NCBI GenBank assembly: GCA_002373535.1
Contig: DFKL01000089.1
Span: forward strand, 1 to 11,330
Origin: Prevotellaceae bacterium UBA3646
Lineage (GTDB): Bacteria > Bacteroidota > Bacteroidia > Bacteroidales > Bacteroidaceae
Direction of reading: 5' to 3'
Length of the DNA stretch: 11,330 nucleotides
Part shown: positions 1 through 6,788 of the stretch, in pieces
How the letters are laid out: each line of letters begins with the position of its first letter
Position numbering within the stretch: the stretch's first letter is position 1
Translations under genes and position numbers: made by a program
The notes under the pieces: model-generated
Told to the model about the DNA's origin: nothing
Databases searched by the model: none
What the model saw: only the letters and a program-made list of their open reading frames with translations

Positions 1-31
1 TTCGTAACTTTGGATAAGTTACTTTGTCTCG

Positions 32-58
32 GAAATGCTCAAATAAATTTGGCATTTC
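32..58. repeat. Imperfect palindrome overlapping the -33 box
   Basis: GAAATGC (32-38), an unpaired T39, and CAAAT (40-44) are mirrored by ATTTG (47-51) and GCATTTC (52-58) around a two-base centre. That is 12 paired positions with one bulge. The right half contains the TTTG (48-51) that serves as the -33 box of the downstream promoter. It lies upstream of the predicted transcription start, so it would act as DNA (an operator or a dispersed promoter-linked repeat) and would not be part of the riboswitch RNA. The dyad is seen directly; the function is inference. Confidence 0.6.
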
Positions 59-79
59 GCTCGACTTTTCGTAACTTTG
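48..79 (+). promoter_or_regulatory. Bacteroidetes-type promoter of the thiamine uptake operon
   Basis: TTTG at 48-51 and TAACTTTG at 72-79 match the Bacteroidetes sigma-ABfr consensus TTTG / TAnnTTTG exactly, with a 20-bp spacer. The expected start of transcription is around 84, just two bases before the first paired base of the riboswitch P1 stem. That fit supports the assignment. The 12-mer TTCGTAACTTTG at 68-79 also occurs at 1-12, so a second -7-like box lies at 5-12, but its -33 region is outside the window. Confidence 0.8.
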
Positions 80-85
80 TCCACG

Positions 86-172
86 TCATCAGGGGTGCAT
101 GGCGGATTTTGGCCTTGCTGAGAACATACCCTAAGTGATCTGAACCGGGTAATGCCGGCGTAGAGAGTATGA
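86..172 (+). promoter_or_regulatory. TPP (thiamine pyrophosphate) riboswitch, THI element
   Basis: The conserved blocks appear in order: GGGGTGC (92-98), CTGAGA (118-123), ACCC (128-131), TGATCTG (136-142), and the TAATGCCGGCGTAG region (150-163). P2 pairs 93-96 with 128-131. P3 pairs 97-99 and 101-103 with 112-114 and 116-118 around an 8-nt loop. P5 pairs CCGG 145-148 with CCGG 155-158. The best P1 is TCAT (86-89) with ATGA (169-172). The class binds thiamine pyrophosphate and represses thiamine synthesis or transport genes. The RNA runs directly into the coding region with no room for a separate intrinsic terminator, so control of translation initiation is the likelier mechanism here (inference). 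Confidence 0.95.
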
Positions 173-2598
173 ACTTATTGTATAAAAATCACATGACAAG
201 AGTGTTTTTCCTTGCCATGCTCGCAACGGGCATGGCTCATGTTGCGTATGCTGCCGACAACAGGACATCTGTGCAGGACAGTACGCAGGTTTCTGAAATG
301 GACGAGGTGGTGGTGCGTGCCGTGAAGGCTGCCAAAGATGTGCCTTTTGCCGTCACGAACATCGGACGCAGGGAACTGGAGGACTTTGCCACGAGCACGC
401 AGGAACTGCCTTTCCTATTTGCCCGCACGCCGGGCGTGGTTGCGTGGAGTGAGAACGGTGTAGGGACGGGTACGACGTACATGAGGATTCGTGGTGCGGC
501 AGGGAGCCGCATCAACGTGACGCTGGACGGAGTAGCCCTGAACAGCCCCGAGGACCAGTGTGTATTCTGGGCCAACATGAACTCGTATGCCTCGCTGCTG
601 GGCAGTGCGCAGATACAGCGCGGCGTGGGTACAAGTACTAACGGTGACGGTGCCTTTGGCGGTAGCATAGCCTTGTCGTCCCTACCGCCAGGAATAGTGC
701 GGCAGGCACGGGTAACGGCGAGCTACGGAAGCTACAACACATGGAGAGTGGGCGGCAACATAAGCAGCGGTCTGATGGGCGACCACTGGGTATTGGACGC
801 GGCTTATCACCACACGGGTACGGACGGCTTCATCCACGGTACTGACGGCAACAGCGGCAGCTACTATATAGGGGCTACGTACTTGAGCCTGGACGGTAGC
901 CTGAAACTCAGCTACAAGCACTTCGGCAACTATGAGAAGACGGGACAGGCATGGAACGGCGTGACGGCTGGTAACGATGACTACAGCCTGAATGCATACG
1001 GCGGGGTAAGGACATACGCTGACATGGTCCGCTTGGGATTCGGGCGGTTCAACAGTCTGTACGAGCATTTCATAGAGGACTGGTCTGACCCTGCCATGTG
1101 TACGACGGAGCGTCATCAGATGAACGACGGCAGCCTGTGGCGCAGGACGACGGATAATTTCTGGCAGAACCATAATCTGCTGAGCATATCGTGGCGCATA
1201 AGCGACAAATGGAGTACCGGAGGAACGCTGCACTATACACGGGGGCACGGGTATTACGATGAGTTCCGCTATGACAACAAGGTGGGCAAGTTCGGCCTGA
1301 CCAACGCGCGTAATGCCAAGGGTGATCCTGTCTACCGCTTCCCGGACGGCAGCGAGCTGAAACGCACGGACTTTGTACGGCAGAAGGGGCTGGGGCAGAA
1401 CACATACGGTCTGGTATGGAACCTGAACTATCGTGACAGGAGATGGGACGTGACAGGCGGGGTGTCGCTGCAGAACTTTGAAGGGAGCCACTATGGATAC
1501 CTGACTTATGTTGCAGACTCACGGCTGGCGGATGTGGTCCTGAAGGACGGGCGCTACAAATACTATGACAGCGATGCTACGAAGACTGACGTGCAGGCTT
1601 TTGCCAAGGCTACGTTTCACATAAACAGGGGGCTTGACGTATATGGTGACATTCAGTTCCGCCACGTCGGCTACCAGACGAATGGTATTAACGACAAGTT
1701 CTACACGGACGACATGGGTAAGGCCACAAACCAGCCGCTGAACATAAACCAGAGGTATAGTTTCCTGAATCCGAAGGTGGGCATTGCATACCACGAGGGT
1801 GCGCACCGTGCATACGCGAGCTATGCGCTGAGTCACCGGGAGCCGGAGCGTAACAACTATACGGACAACGGTGCCTACCCCTACCCCAAGGCTGAGAGTG
1901 TACATGACGTGGAGATAGGATACAGCCATACGCGCAAGGACTGGCACATAGGCATCAATGCGTATGGGATGTTCTACCGTGACCAGCTGGTACAGACGGG
2001 AGCGCAGAGCGATATAGGGGAAAACCTGACTACGAACATACGAAGCAGCTATCGCATGGGTGTAGAGTTGACGGCGGGCTATTCGCCGTGGCGATGGCTG
2101 AGCCTGGAGGGTAATGCTGCCATAAGCTCGAACCGCATACTGGACTTTACGGAGATGGTGGAGGACTGGGACTGGTCTACGGGTGAGGGCTACGTGCCCG
2201 TGCACTATGACAACAGCACGCTGGCATTCTCGCCAACGGCAATACTGAACGGATTCGCGACATTCACATTCGGTGGATTCAGCGGGACATGGCACACGAA
2301 CTACGTAAGCCGTCAGTACCTGGACAACACGGGGTGTGTGGATCGCTCGCTGCCGTCGTACAGCACTACGGCTGTCCGTCTGAAGTATGACTGGAAGGTG
2401 GGGGCAAGGTGTCTGAAGGGTATCGTGTTCGGCATGGACCTGAACAACATCTTCAATGCGAGGTATGCTGCCAGCGGCTGGGTATACAGTGCCGTTTCGG
2501 GCCAGTACGGGTTTGACCTGAACAACCGGTATAACCAGATAGGGTATATACCGATGGCTGGCTTCACGGCAATGGGGAGCATCACGTTCCGATTCTGA
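169..2598 (+). CDS. TonB-dependent outer-membrane receptor, probable thiamine uptake
   Basis: This is an 809-aa receptor. The N-terminus has a signal peptide with a hydrophobic core (VFFLAMLATGMA) and a probable cleavage site AYA-AD near residues 28/29. A TonB-box-like segment DEVVVR follows (45-50). The plug domain covers about 55-171, with RIRG (106-109), VTLDGV (117-122) and the closing motif GAFGGSIAL (161-169). The rest is a beta-barrel rich in aromatic residues, ending in FRF with the terminal Phe typical of outer-membrane barrels. There is no N-terminal carboxypeptidase-like extension as in SusC proteins, so it is a classical BtuB/CirA-type receptor. The TPP riboswitch upstream and pnuT 28 bp downstream indicate thiamine or its phosphates as substrate, as predicted for THI-regulated Bacteroidetes receptors (omr1/OMthi). 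Ligand specificity itself cannot be read from the sequence. ATG 193 (residue 9) is an alternative start that still gives a good signal peptide. Confidence 0.92.
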   Translation: MNLLYKNHMTRVFFLAMLATGMAHVAYAADNRTSVQDSTQVSEMDEVVVRAVKAAKDVPFAVTNIGRRELEDFATSTQELPFLFARTPGVVAWSENGVGTGTTYMRIRGAAGSRINVTLDGVALNSPEDQCVFWANMNSYASLLGSAQIQRGVGTSTNGDGAFGGSIALSSLPPGIVRQARVTASYGSYNTWRVGGNISSGLMGDHWVLDAAYHHTGTDGFIHGTDGNSGSYYIGATYLSLDGSLKLSYKHFGNYEKTGQAWNGVTAGNDDYSLNAYGGVRTYADMVRLGFGRFNSLYEHFIEDWSDPAMCTTERHQMNDGSLWRRTTDNFWQNHNLLSISWRISDKWSTGGTLHYTRGHGYYDEFRYDNKVGKFGLTNARNAKGDPVYRFPDGSELKRTDFVRQKGLGQNTYGLVWNLNYRDRRWDVTGGVSLQNFEGSHYGYLTYVADSRLADVVLKDGRYKYYDSDATKTDVQAFAKATFHINRGLDVYGDIQFRHVGYQTNGINDKFYTDDMGKATNQPLNINQRYSFLNPKVGIAYHEGAHRAYASYALSHREPERNNYTDNGAYPYPKAESVHDVEIGYSHTRKDWHIGINAYGMFYRDQLVQTGAQSDIGENLTTNIRSSYRMGVELTAGYSPWRWLSLEGNAAISSNRILDFTEMVEDWDWSTGEGYVPVHYDNSTLAFSPTAILNGFATFTFGGFSGTWHTNYVSRQYLDNTGCVDRSLPSYSTTAVRLKYDWKVGARCLKGIVFGMDLNNIFNARYAASGWVYSAVSGQYGFDLNNRYNQIGYIPMAGFTAMGSITFRF

Positions 2599-2626
2599 TA
2601 ACAATAGGAAAAAAATCGATGAAACC

Positions 2627-3217
2627 ATGTTTTTTGACGCTGCACGCATAATTGAGATTGCCGTAACGGCCATGGGGCTGCTGTACCTGTGGTGGGAGTT
2701 CCATGCCAATGCAAGGATGTGGATACTGGGTATAATAATGCCTGCCATAGATATTTACCTGTACTGGAACAAGGGGGTGTACGGAAACATGCTGATGTCC
2801 TCGTACTACCTGCTGGTCGCACTGTACGGACTGCTGGTATGGAAGGGGCTGACAGGCAAGAACAGGCAAGGGCGCGGGGATGACCTGCCAATCACGCACA
2901 TTACGCCGCGGTATGCCGTGATATTCTGTATTGCGACAGTGGGTGTATGGGCTGCTACATACTATTGGCTGACGACTTGCACGGACAGCAGTGTTCCGGC
3001 TCTGGACGCTGCAACGAACGCCCTGAGCATCGTGGGTATGTGGGCGTTGGCACGCAAGTTCCTGCAGCAGTGGATTTTCTGGATCGTATATGATGTACTG
3101 ACAGTCTATCTGGACTGGACGAAGGATCTGCCGTTCAAGGCTGCCATCCATGTGGTGTATGCCACGGTTGCAATACTGGGATTCATCAAATGGCGCAATA
3201 TGATGGCGAGGGCGTAA
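2627..3217 (+). CDS. pnuT: PnuT, PnuC-family thiamine transporter
   Basis: This 196-aa integral membrane protein belongs to the PnuC family of facilitators for vitamin substrates. Hydrophobic helices lie around residues 7-22, 32-46, 56-73, 96-116, 127-143, 148-163 and 172-187. The family signature is near the C-terminus: NALSIVGMWALARK (131-144), followed by the W-x-V-x-D segment WIVYDV (152-157). PnuC-family members coupled to a TPP riboswitch are assigned to thiamine uptake (PnuT), the inner-membrane partner of the receptor upstream. Transport is by facilitated diffusion, with trapping by phosphorylation in the cytoplasm, yet no thiamine pyrophosphokinase is encoded next to it in this window. 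An ATG at 2619 in another frame stops after ten codons, so 2627 is the start. Confidence 0.9.
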   Translation: MFFDAARIIEIAVTAMGLLYLWWEFHANARMWILGIIMPAIDIYLYWNKGVYGNMLMSSYYLLVALYGLLVWKGLTGKNRQGRGDDLPITHITPRYAVIFCIATVGVWAATYYWLTTCTDSSVPALDAATNALSIVGMWALARKFLQQWIFWIVYDVLTVYLDWTKDLPFKAAIHVVYATVAILGFIKWRNMMARA

Positions 3218-3274
3218 TGTGTACTTTTTTATCAAAAAGACCGGGTTACGGATTCGCCTGTCTGTTCTTTTTCG

Positions 3275-3282
3275 TACCTTTG
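3275..3282 (+). promoter_or_regulatory. -7 box directly in front of mnmA
   Basis: TACCTTTG is a perfect TAnnTTTG element ending five bases before the mnmA ATG (3288). Transcription would begin at or next to the A of the start codon, giving a leaderless or nearly leaderless mRNA. No good -33 TTTG is found 19-21 bp upstream (only GATTC-like sequence around 3251-3255), so strength is uncertain. Read-through from pnuT across the 70-bp gap is also possible. Confidence 0.55.
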
Positions 3283-3287
3283 CAGGC

Positions 3288-4373
3288 ATGAACTATGATT
3301 CTCTGAAAGACAAAAGGATTGCCGTGCTGATAAGCGGCGGCGTGGATAGCGGAGTAGTGACGCACTTACTGTGCAGCCACGGACTGAGGCCTGACTTGTA
3401 TTACATCAAGATTGGCATGGAGGGGGAGGATTCGAGTTGTTCTGCCGAGGAGGACATTGAACTGTCCACGGCTACGGCTTGCAGATACGGGCTGAAACTA
3501 CAGGTCGTGGACTTGCAGAAGGAATACTGGGATCGTGTAGTGGGGTATGCCATAGAGCGTGTAAAATCGGGACTGACGCCGAATCCTGACGTGATGTGCA
3601 ACAAGTTGATCAAGTTCGGTGCATTTGAGGAGAAGGTGGGCTACAGGTACGATGTCATTGCCACGGGTCACTATGCGACGGTCTTTGAGCGGAACGGCAG
3701 ATATTACCTGGGTACGGCAAAGGATCCTGTAAAGGACCAGACGGACTTCCTGGCACAGATGTCGTATGCTCAGATCTGCAAACTGGTCTGCCCTCTGGGG
3801 GGACTGATGAAGGAGGAGGTACGCAGGATTGCAGAGGAGGCTCACTTGCCGAGTGCAAGGAGGAAGGACAGTCAGGGTATCTGCTTCCTGGGGAAAATAA
3901 ACTACAATGACTTCCTGCGCAGGTTCCTGGGTGAGCAGGAAGGCAAGATCATCGACATCGAGACGAACAGGATATTGGGTACGCACAAGGGGTTCTGGTT
4001 CCACACCATCGGACAGCGCAAGGGACTGGGTCTGGCTGGCGGCCCGTGGTTTGTGGTAAAGAAGAACGTGAGGAAGAACATCGTGTTCGTAGCTCGCGGA
4101 TGGGATACTCAGCTGCAGTACGGGCGGTGCTTCAAGCTGGCTGACTTCCATGAAATAACGGAACCTCTGCCATTGGATGTCGGCGACAGCATGGGCATAA
4201 GTTTCAAGATAAGGCACGTGGACCACTTCATGCATGGTACCATAACTCGCCAACAGGACCACTATGCCATTGCATCTGACGAGCCTGTCCAGGGTATTGC
4301 TCCGGGCCAGTTTGGCTGCATCTATGACAAAGACATGACTTACATGATAGGGTCAGGCGAAATTAGTCTGTGA
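3288..4373 (+). CDS. mnmA: MnmA, tRNA-specific 2-thiouridylase
   Basis: The 361-aa cytoplasmic enzyme installs the 2-thio group on U34 of tRNA-Lys, tRNA-Glu and tRNA-Gln, using ATP and a persulfide sulfur. The PP-loop SGGVDS is at residues 16-21. The nucleophile Cys104 lies in NPDVMCNKLIKFG, and the partner Cys199 in KDSQGICFLG. HYATV (128-132), KDPVKDQTDFL (145-155) and HTIGQRKGLG (239-248) are further family motifs. Length is normal for the family. The reading frame is open to an ATG at 3219, but the extra 23 residues have no family counterpart and the -7 box at 3275-3282 favours 3288. A relation to the thiamine genes beyond adjacency (both pathways draw on persulfide sulfur) is not shown. 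Confidence 0.95.
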   Translation: MNYDSLKDKRIAVLISGGVDSGVVTHLLCSHGLRPDLYYIKIGMEGEDSSCSAEEDIELSTATACRYGLKLQVVDLQKEYWDRVVGYAIERVKSGLTPNPDVMCNKLIKFGAFEEKVGYRYDVIATGHYATVFERNGRYYLGTAKDPVKDQTDFLAQMSYAQICKLVCPLGGLMKEEVRRIAEEAHLPSARRKDSQGICFLGKINYNDFLRRFLGEQEGKIIDIETNRILGTHKGFWFHTIGQRKGLGLAGGPWFVVKKNVRKNIVFVARGWDTQLQYGRCFKLADFHEITEPLPLDVGDSMGISFKIRHVDHFMHGTITRQQDHYAIASDEPVQGIAPGQFGCIYDKDMTYMIGSGEISL

Positions 4374-4406
4374 TTTAGCTTAGAGATTAGAGCACAGAGA
4401 TTTTTT
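4367..4406 (+). terminator. Weak candidate terminator after mnmA
   Basis: TCTGTG (4367-4372, overlapping the stop codon) can pair with CACAGA (4393-4398), followed two bases later by six T (4401-4406). The 20-nt loop and short stem make this a weak intrinsic terminator, offered as the best candidate between mnmA and the repeats. Confidence 0.3.
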
Positions 4407-4627
4407 GGGGCGTAAATATCTTTCAGTCTGCGGTCGAGAATCTGACTGGCTTGCGATTGGCATGCCTATGGCATGTGAATGGCATACAAACAAGTTGTAA
4501 TATAATCACAAATACTTGATTTTAAGCTGCTTACATGCGTAAAACTATGTAGGTTCCCGATATTTTGGGAAAAGTGGTGTAAAGATTTTTGTCAGATTGT
4601 GCGGGGTGTGACTCCGTGGCTGCCTGC
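4374..4627. other. Intergenic region between convergent genes
   Basis: This 254-bp AT-rich stretch lies between mnmA (+) and the acyltransferase gene (-). No ORF or RNA gene is recognised. It holds an inverted pair CAGTC/GACTG (4424-4428 and 4444-4448), the 11-bp phased repeats at 4447-4490, and a 7-bp hairpin, TTCCCGA (4554-4560) against TTTGGGAA with loop TATT. That hairpin contains a G-T pair that works only on + strand RNA and has no T-run directly after it. No convincing terminator for the - strand operon was found. Confidence 0.5.
4447..4490. repeat. Four 11-bp phased imperfect repeat units
   Basis: Consecutive units TGGCTTGCGAT (4447), TGGCATGCCTA (4458), TGGCATGTGAA (4469) and TGGCATACAAA (4480) share TGGC at exact 11-bp spacing; the last three share TGGCAT. 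Units 2 and 3 together contain a perfect inverted repeat, CATGCC-TAT-GGCATG (4461-4475). The array lies in non-coding DNA between convergent genes. It could be a short tandem duplication, a protein-binding array on one DNA face, or part of a transcript 3' end. Confidence 0.6.
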
Positions 4628-5788
4628 CTATTTGTCGTCCGGGTGTACGTTGTATAGATTTACTACGGGGTTGGCGTACATGGTGAGAATCCGCTGGCGC
4701 AGGAACGGAAGGTCGGGATGCTGGAGGGTGACCTTGGACAGCTGGTTGGCGACATAGGCGTCGAAGGTGGCCTTGTCCATGGTGGTGTAACGGTCGGCAT
4801 ACTTATGTGTGCCATTGAGTTCGTCGTAGGCGACGTAGTTGCCTGGATAGAGGCGGTAGCCTGCGTGTATCTCACGGTCGAGACGGCGGGCTATTTCCTT
4901 GAAAATCTCGGTGCGGGGAAGGTGTGAGAGCTGGTCTATCCATTCGTTGACGGGACGGCCTGTGTGGTAGTGGATATGGCCTTTCTGTCCGAAGATGCCT
5001 GTACGCATGTTGTCAAGGTCGTCCTGCTTGCTCTTCTTCCACGCGGGGTTGTCACGCTTCTGCTGGTATTCCTGTGCCTTGAGGTAGTCGCAGGGGTCGT
5101 ACTGGTAGCTGATGGTGAGCGGGACGATATTGAGTTCCCTGAGGCTCTGGACGGGGGTTCCGGTTCCTCCCATGGCGAGCATCTTGAGGACGCTATCCTG
5201 GGTGTTGTCGCTGCTGTCCTTGGCACGGCCTTCGCGCTGGGCTATCCAGAGGTTTTCCTTCTTGGTGGTGATGGCGTAGTGGATGTAGCGGCTCATGAGC
5301 TGGCTGCTCTCGTGCATTTCCTTGGCCTTGAGGCTGCGACGGACGATGAAGGCTTTGTTCATGCGCACGAGGGTCTTGATCCAGGGATATATGAGGAGGT
5401 TGTCGCCTATGGCTATCTCGCAGGTGGCCGGAAAGTGGGACAGGTGCAGCTGGAGGTCGAGGATGGCGCTGTCGAGGACTATGTCGCGGTGGTTGCTGAT
5501 GAAGGTGTAGTTGCCTCTGTTGCTGATGGTGGCGTGGTCGAAGGTGGCGCCATCGGCGTACTTCCTGAGTATGTAGCGGACGATGGGCTTCATGAAGCGT
5601 ATCTGGAAGTCCTGGGGGGTCCGGACTCCGATGAAGGCGACTCGGATGATGGTGTTACGGACTATGCGTGGGAGCCATGGGACAAGGCTTCGCATCATGA
5701 TGTTGAAGTGCCGGTCGTGGAGCAACTGGCGGAGGGCGGTGTGCATCTCGCCTTTCTCGTAGGGACGGATTGAGTCGAATTCTGTCAT
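4628..5788 (-). CDS. PlsC-like phospholipid acyltransferase
   Basis: The 386-aa protein resembles the 1-acyl-glycerol-3-phosphate acyltransferase superfamily in its Bacteroidetes form. The acyltransferase blocks are in order. Block I is SNHRDIVLD, with His100 and Asp106. Block II is IVRRS (148-152). Block III is WIAQREGRAKD (181-191), in the place of the usual FPEGTR. Block IV is IVPLTISYQYDPCD (221-234). The His-Asp spacing is H-x5-D, not the textbook H-x4-D; Asp102 gives an alternative H-x-D. The expected role is acyl transfer to a lysophosphatidic acid or other lysolipid at the inner membrane, but the acceptor cannot be decided from sequence. It is the last gene of the PASTA-rluD-ddl operon, 19 bp after ddl. 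Most of the + strand is open opposite it, but that is codon-bias shadow. Confidence 0.8.
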   Translation of the reverse strand: MTEFDSIRPYEKGEMHTALRQLLHDRHFNIMMRSLVPWLPRIVRNTIIRVAFIGVRTPQDFQIRFMKPIVRYILRKYADGATFDHATISNRGNYTFISNHRDIVLDSAILDLQLHLSHFPATCEIAIGDNLLIYPWIKTLVRMNKAFIVRRSLKAKEMHESSQLMSRYIHYAITTKKENLWIAQREGRAKDSSDNTQDSVLKMLAMGGTGTPVQSLRELNIVPLTISYQYDPCDYLKAQEYQQKRDNPAWKKSKQDDLDNMRTGIFGQKGHIHYHTGRPVNEWIDQLSHLPRTEIFKEIARRLDREIHAGYRLYPGNYVAYDELNGTHKYADRYTTMDKATFDAYVANQLSKVTLQHPDLPFLRQRILTMYANPVVNLYNVHPDDK

Positions 5789-5807
5789 GGTGTGGATGGT
5801 TCTTGGC

Positions 5808-6788
5808 TCAACGGTTTTCGATGATGTCTGTCATTACTTCGCTGATGTCGAGGCCGGCGGCACGGACTTGCTGCGGGATGAAACTGGTGGGGGTCATACC
5901 GGGGGTGGTGTTGATCTCGAGGAGATTGATGACGTCGCCTTGGGTGATGATGTAGTCGATGCGGATAATGCCGTAGCAGCCGAGGATGTCGTAGATGGTG
6001 CTGGTAAGCGTCTGGACGCGCTGGGTGAGACGGTCGCTGATACGGGCGGGGGTTATCTCGTCGACTTGTCCGTTGTACTTGGCATCGTAGTCGAAGAATT
6101 CGTTGGTGGTGACGACCTCGGTTATGGGGAATACGTGACTGACGGTCTTGGTCTTGTAGCAGCCGCAGGTTATCTCGGTGCCTTGCATATAGGCTTCGAC
6201 CATGACGTCTTCGCCTTCGCGGAGGGCTAACTGTATGGCGGGACGCAGGTCTTGGGGGGTCTTGACCTTGGTGGTGCCGAAACTGCTGCCGCCACGGGAG
6301 GGCTTGACGAAGCAGGGGAGTCCGATGCGGTCGATGATGTCCTGGTCGCTGACCTGGTCTTCCTGACCGATGCGGATGGTGAGGCTGTCGGCGACCTTGA
6401 CGCCGAGGGATCGCATGTAGTTGTTGGTGGCGAACTTGTCGTACGTGAGGGCTTCGACGAGGACGCCGCTGGTGCTGTATGGCATAGAGATGAGGTCAAG
6501 GTAGCCTTGCAGGACGCCGTTCTCGCCGGGGGCTCCGTGGATGGTGATATAGCAGAAGTCCGGACGTATGCGTCTGCCATGGCGGTCGGTGAAGGTAAAG
6601 TCGTTGCGGTCCACGGGGGATTGCTGACCGTCGGGGAGCAGTGCATTCCACTGTCCTGCGTGTATCTCTATCTTGTATATATCGTAACGCTGGTGGTCCA
6701 TGAAGGATTCGATGCCTGCGGCGCTGCGCATGCTGACATCGTGCTCGGAGGTGTCACCTCCGCATATTATTGCTATTGTCTTTTTCAT
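5808..6788 (-). CDS. ddl: D-alanine--D-alanine ligase
   Basis: The 326-aa ATP-grasp enzyme makes D-Ala-D-Ala for peptidoglycan precursors in the cytoplasm. Its N-terminal block is CGGDTSEHDVS (9-19). The substrate loop contains HGAPGENGVLQGYLD (84-98) and PYSTSGV (103-109). ATP-grasp features include FVKPSRGGSS (160-169) and VEAYMQGTEIT (197-207). The metal-binding end is RIDYI (276-280) and LLEINTTPGMT (289-299), with Asp277, Glu291 and Asn293. Tyr238 in DYDAKY matches the omega-loop Tyr of dipeptide ligases, so D-Ala-D-Ala rather than D-Ala-D-Lac is expected. The start is the ATG at 6788, whose bases overlap the rluD stop (ATGA). The open frame continues upstream to 7079 but lies inside rluD and encodes nothing family-like. 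Confidence 0.95.
   Translation of the reverse strand: MKKTIAIICGGDTSEHDVSMRSAAGIESFMDHQRYDIYKIEIHAGQWNALLPDGQQSPVDRNDFTFTDRHGRRIRPDFCYITIHGAPGENGVLQGYLDLISMPYSTSGVLVEALTYDKFATNNYMRSLGVKVADSLTIRIGQEDQVSDQDIIDRIGLPCFVKPSRGGSSFGTTKVKTPQDLRPAIQLALREGEDVMVEAYMQGTEITCGCYKTKTVSHVFPITEVVTTNEFFDYDAKYNGQVDEITPARISDRLTQRVQTLTSTIYDILGCYGIIRIDYIITQGDVINLLEINTTPGMTPTSFIPQQVRAAGLDISEVMTDIIENR

Noticed and set aside
1519..2748. A 409-codon - strand frame opposite the TonB receptor gene
   Set aside because: Its translation is shadow-like with no domains, while the + strand product is a full-length receptor. Other - strand frames here (682-1491, 3498-4262) are rejected for the same reason.
3219..3287. N-terminal extension of MnmA from an ATG at 3219
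   Set aside because: The 23 residues lack family similarity, and a -7 promoter box sits inside this stretch, just before the ATG at 3288.
4447..4490. A small CRISPR array
   Set aside because: The units are only 11 bp, contiguous without spacers, and there are no cas genes.
5808..6788. Ddl as a D-Ala-D-Lac (vancomycin-resistance type) ligase
   Set aside because: The omega-loop residue is Tyr (DYDAKY), the dipeptide-ligase state, and there are no vanH/vanX-like neighbours.
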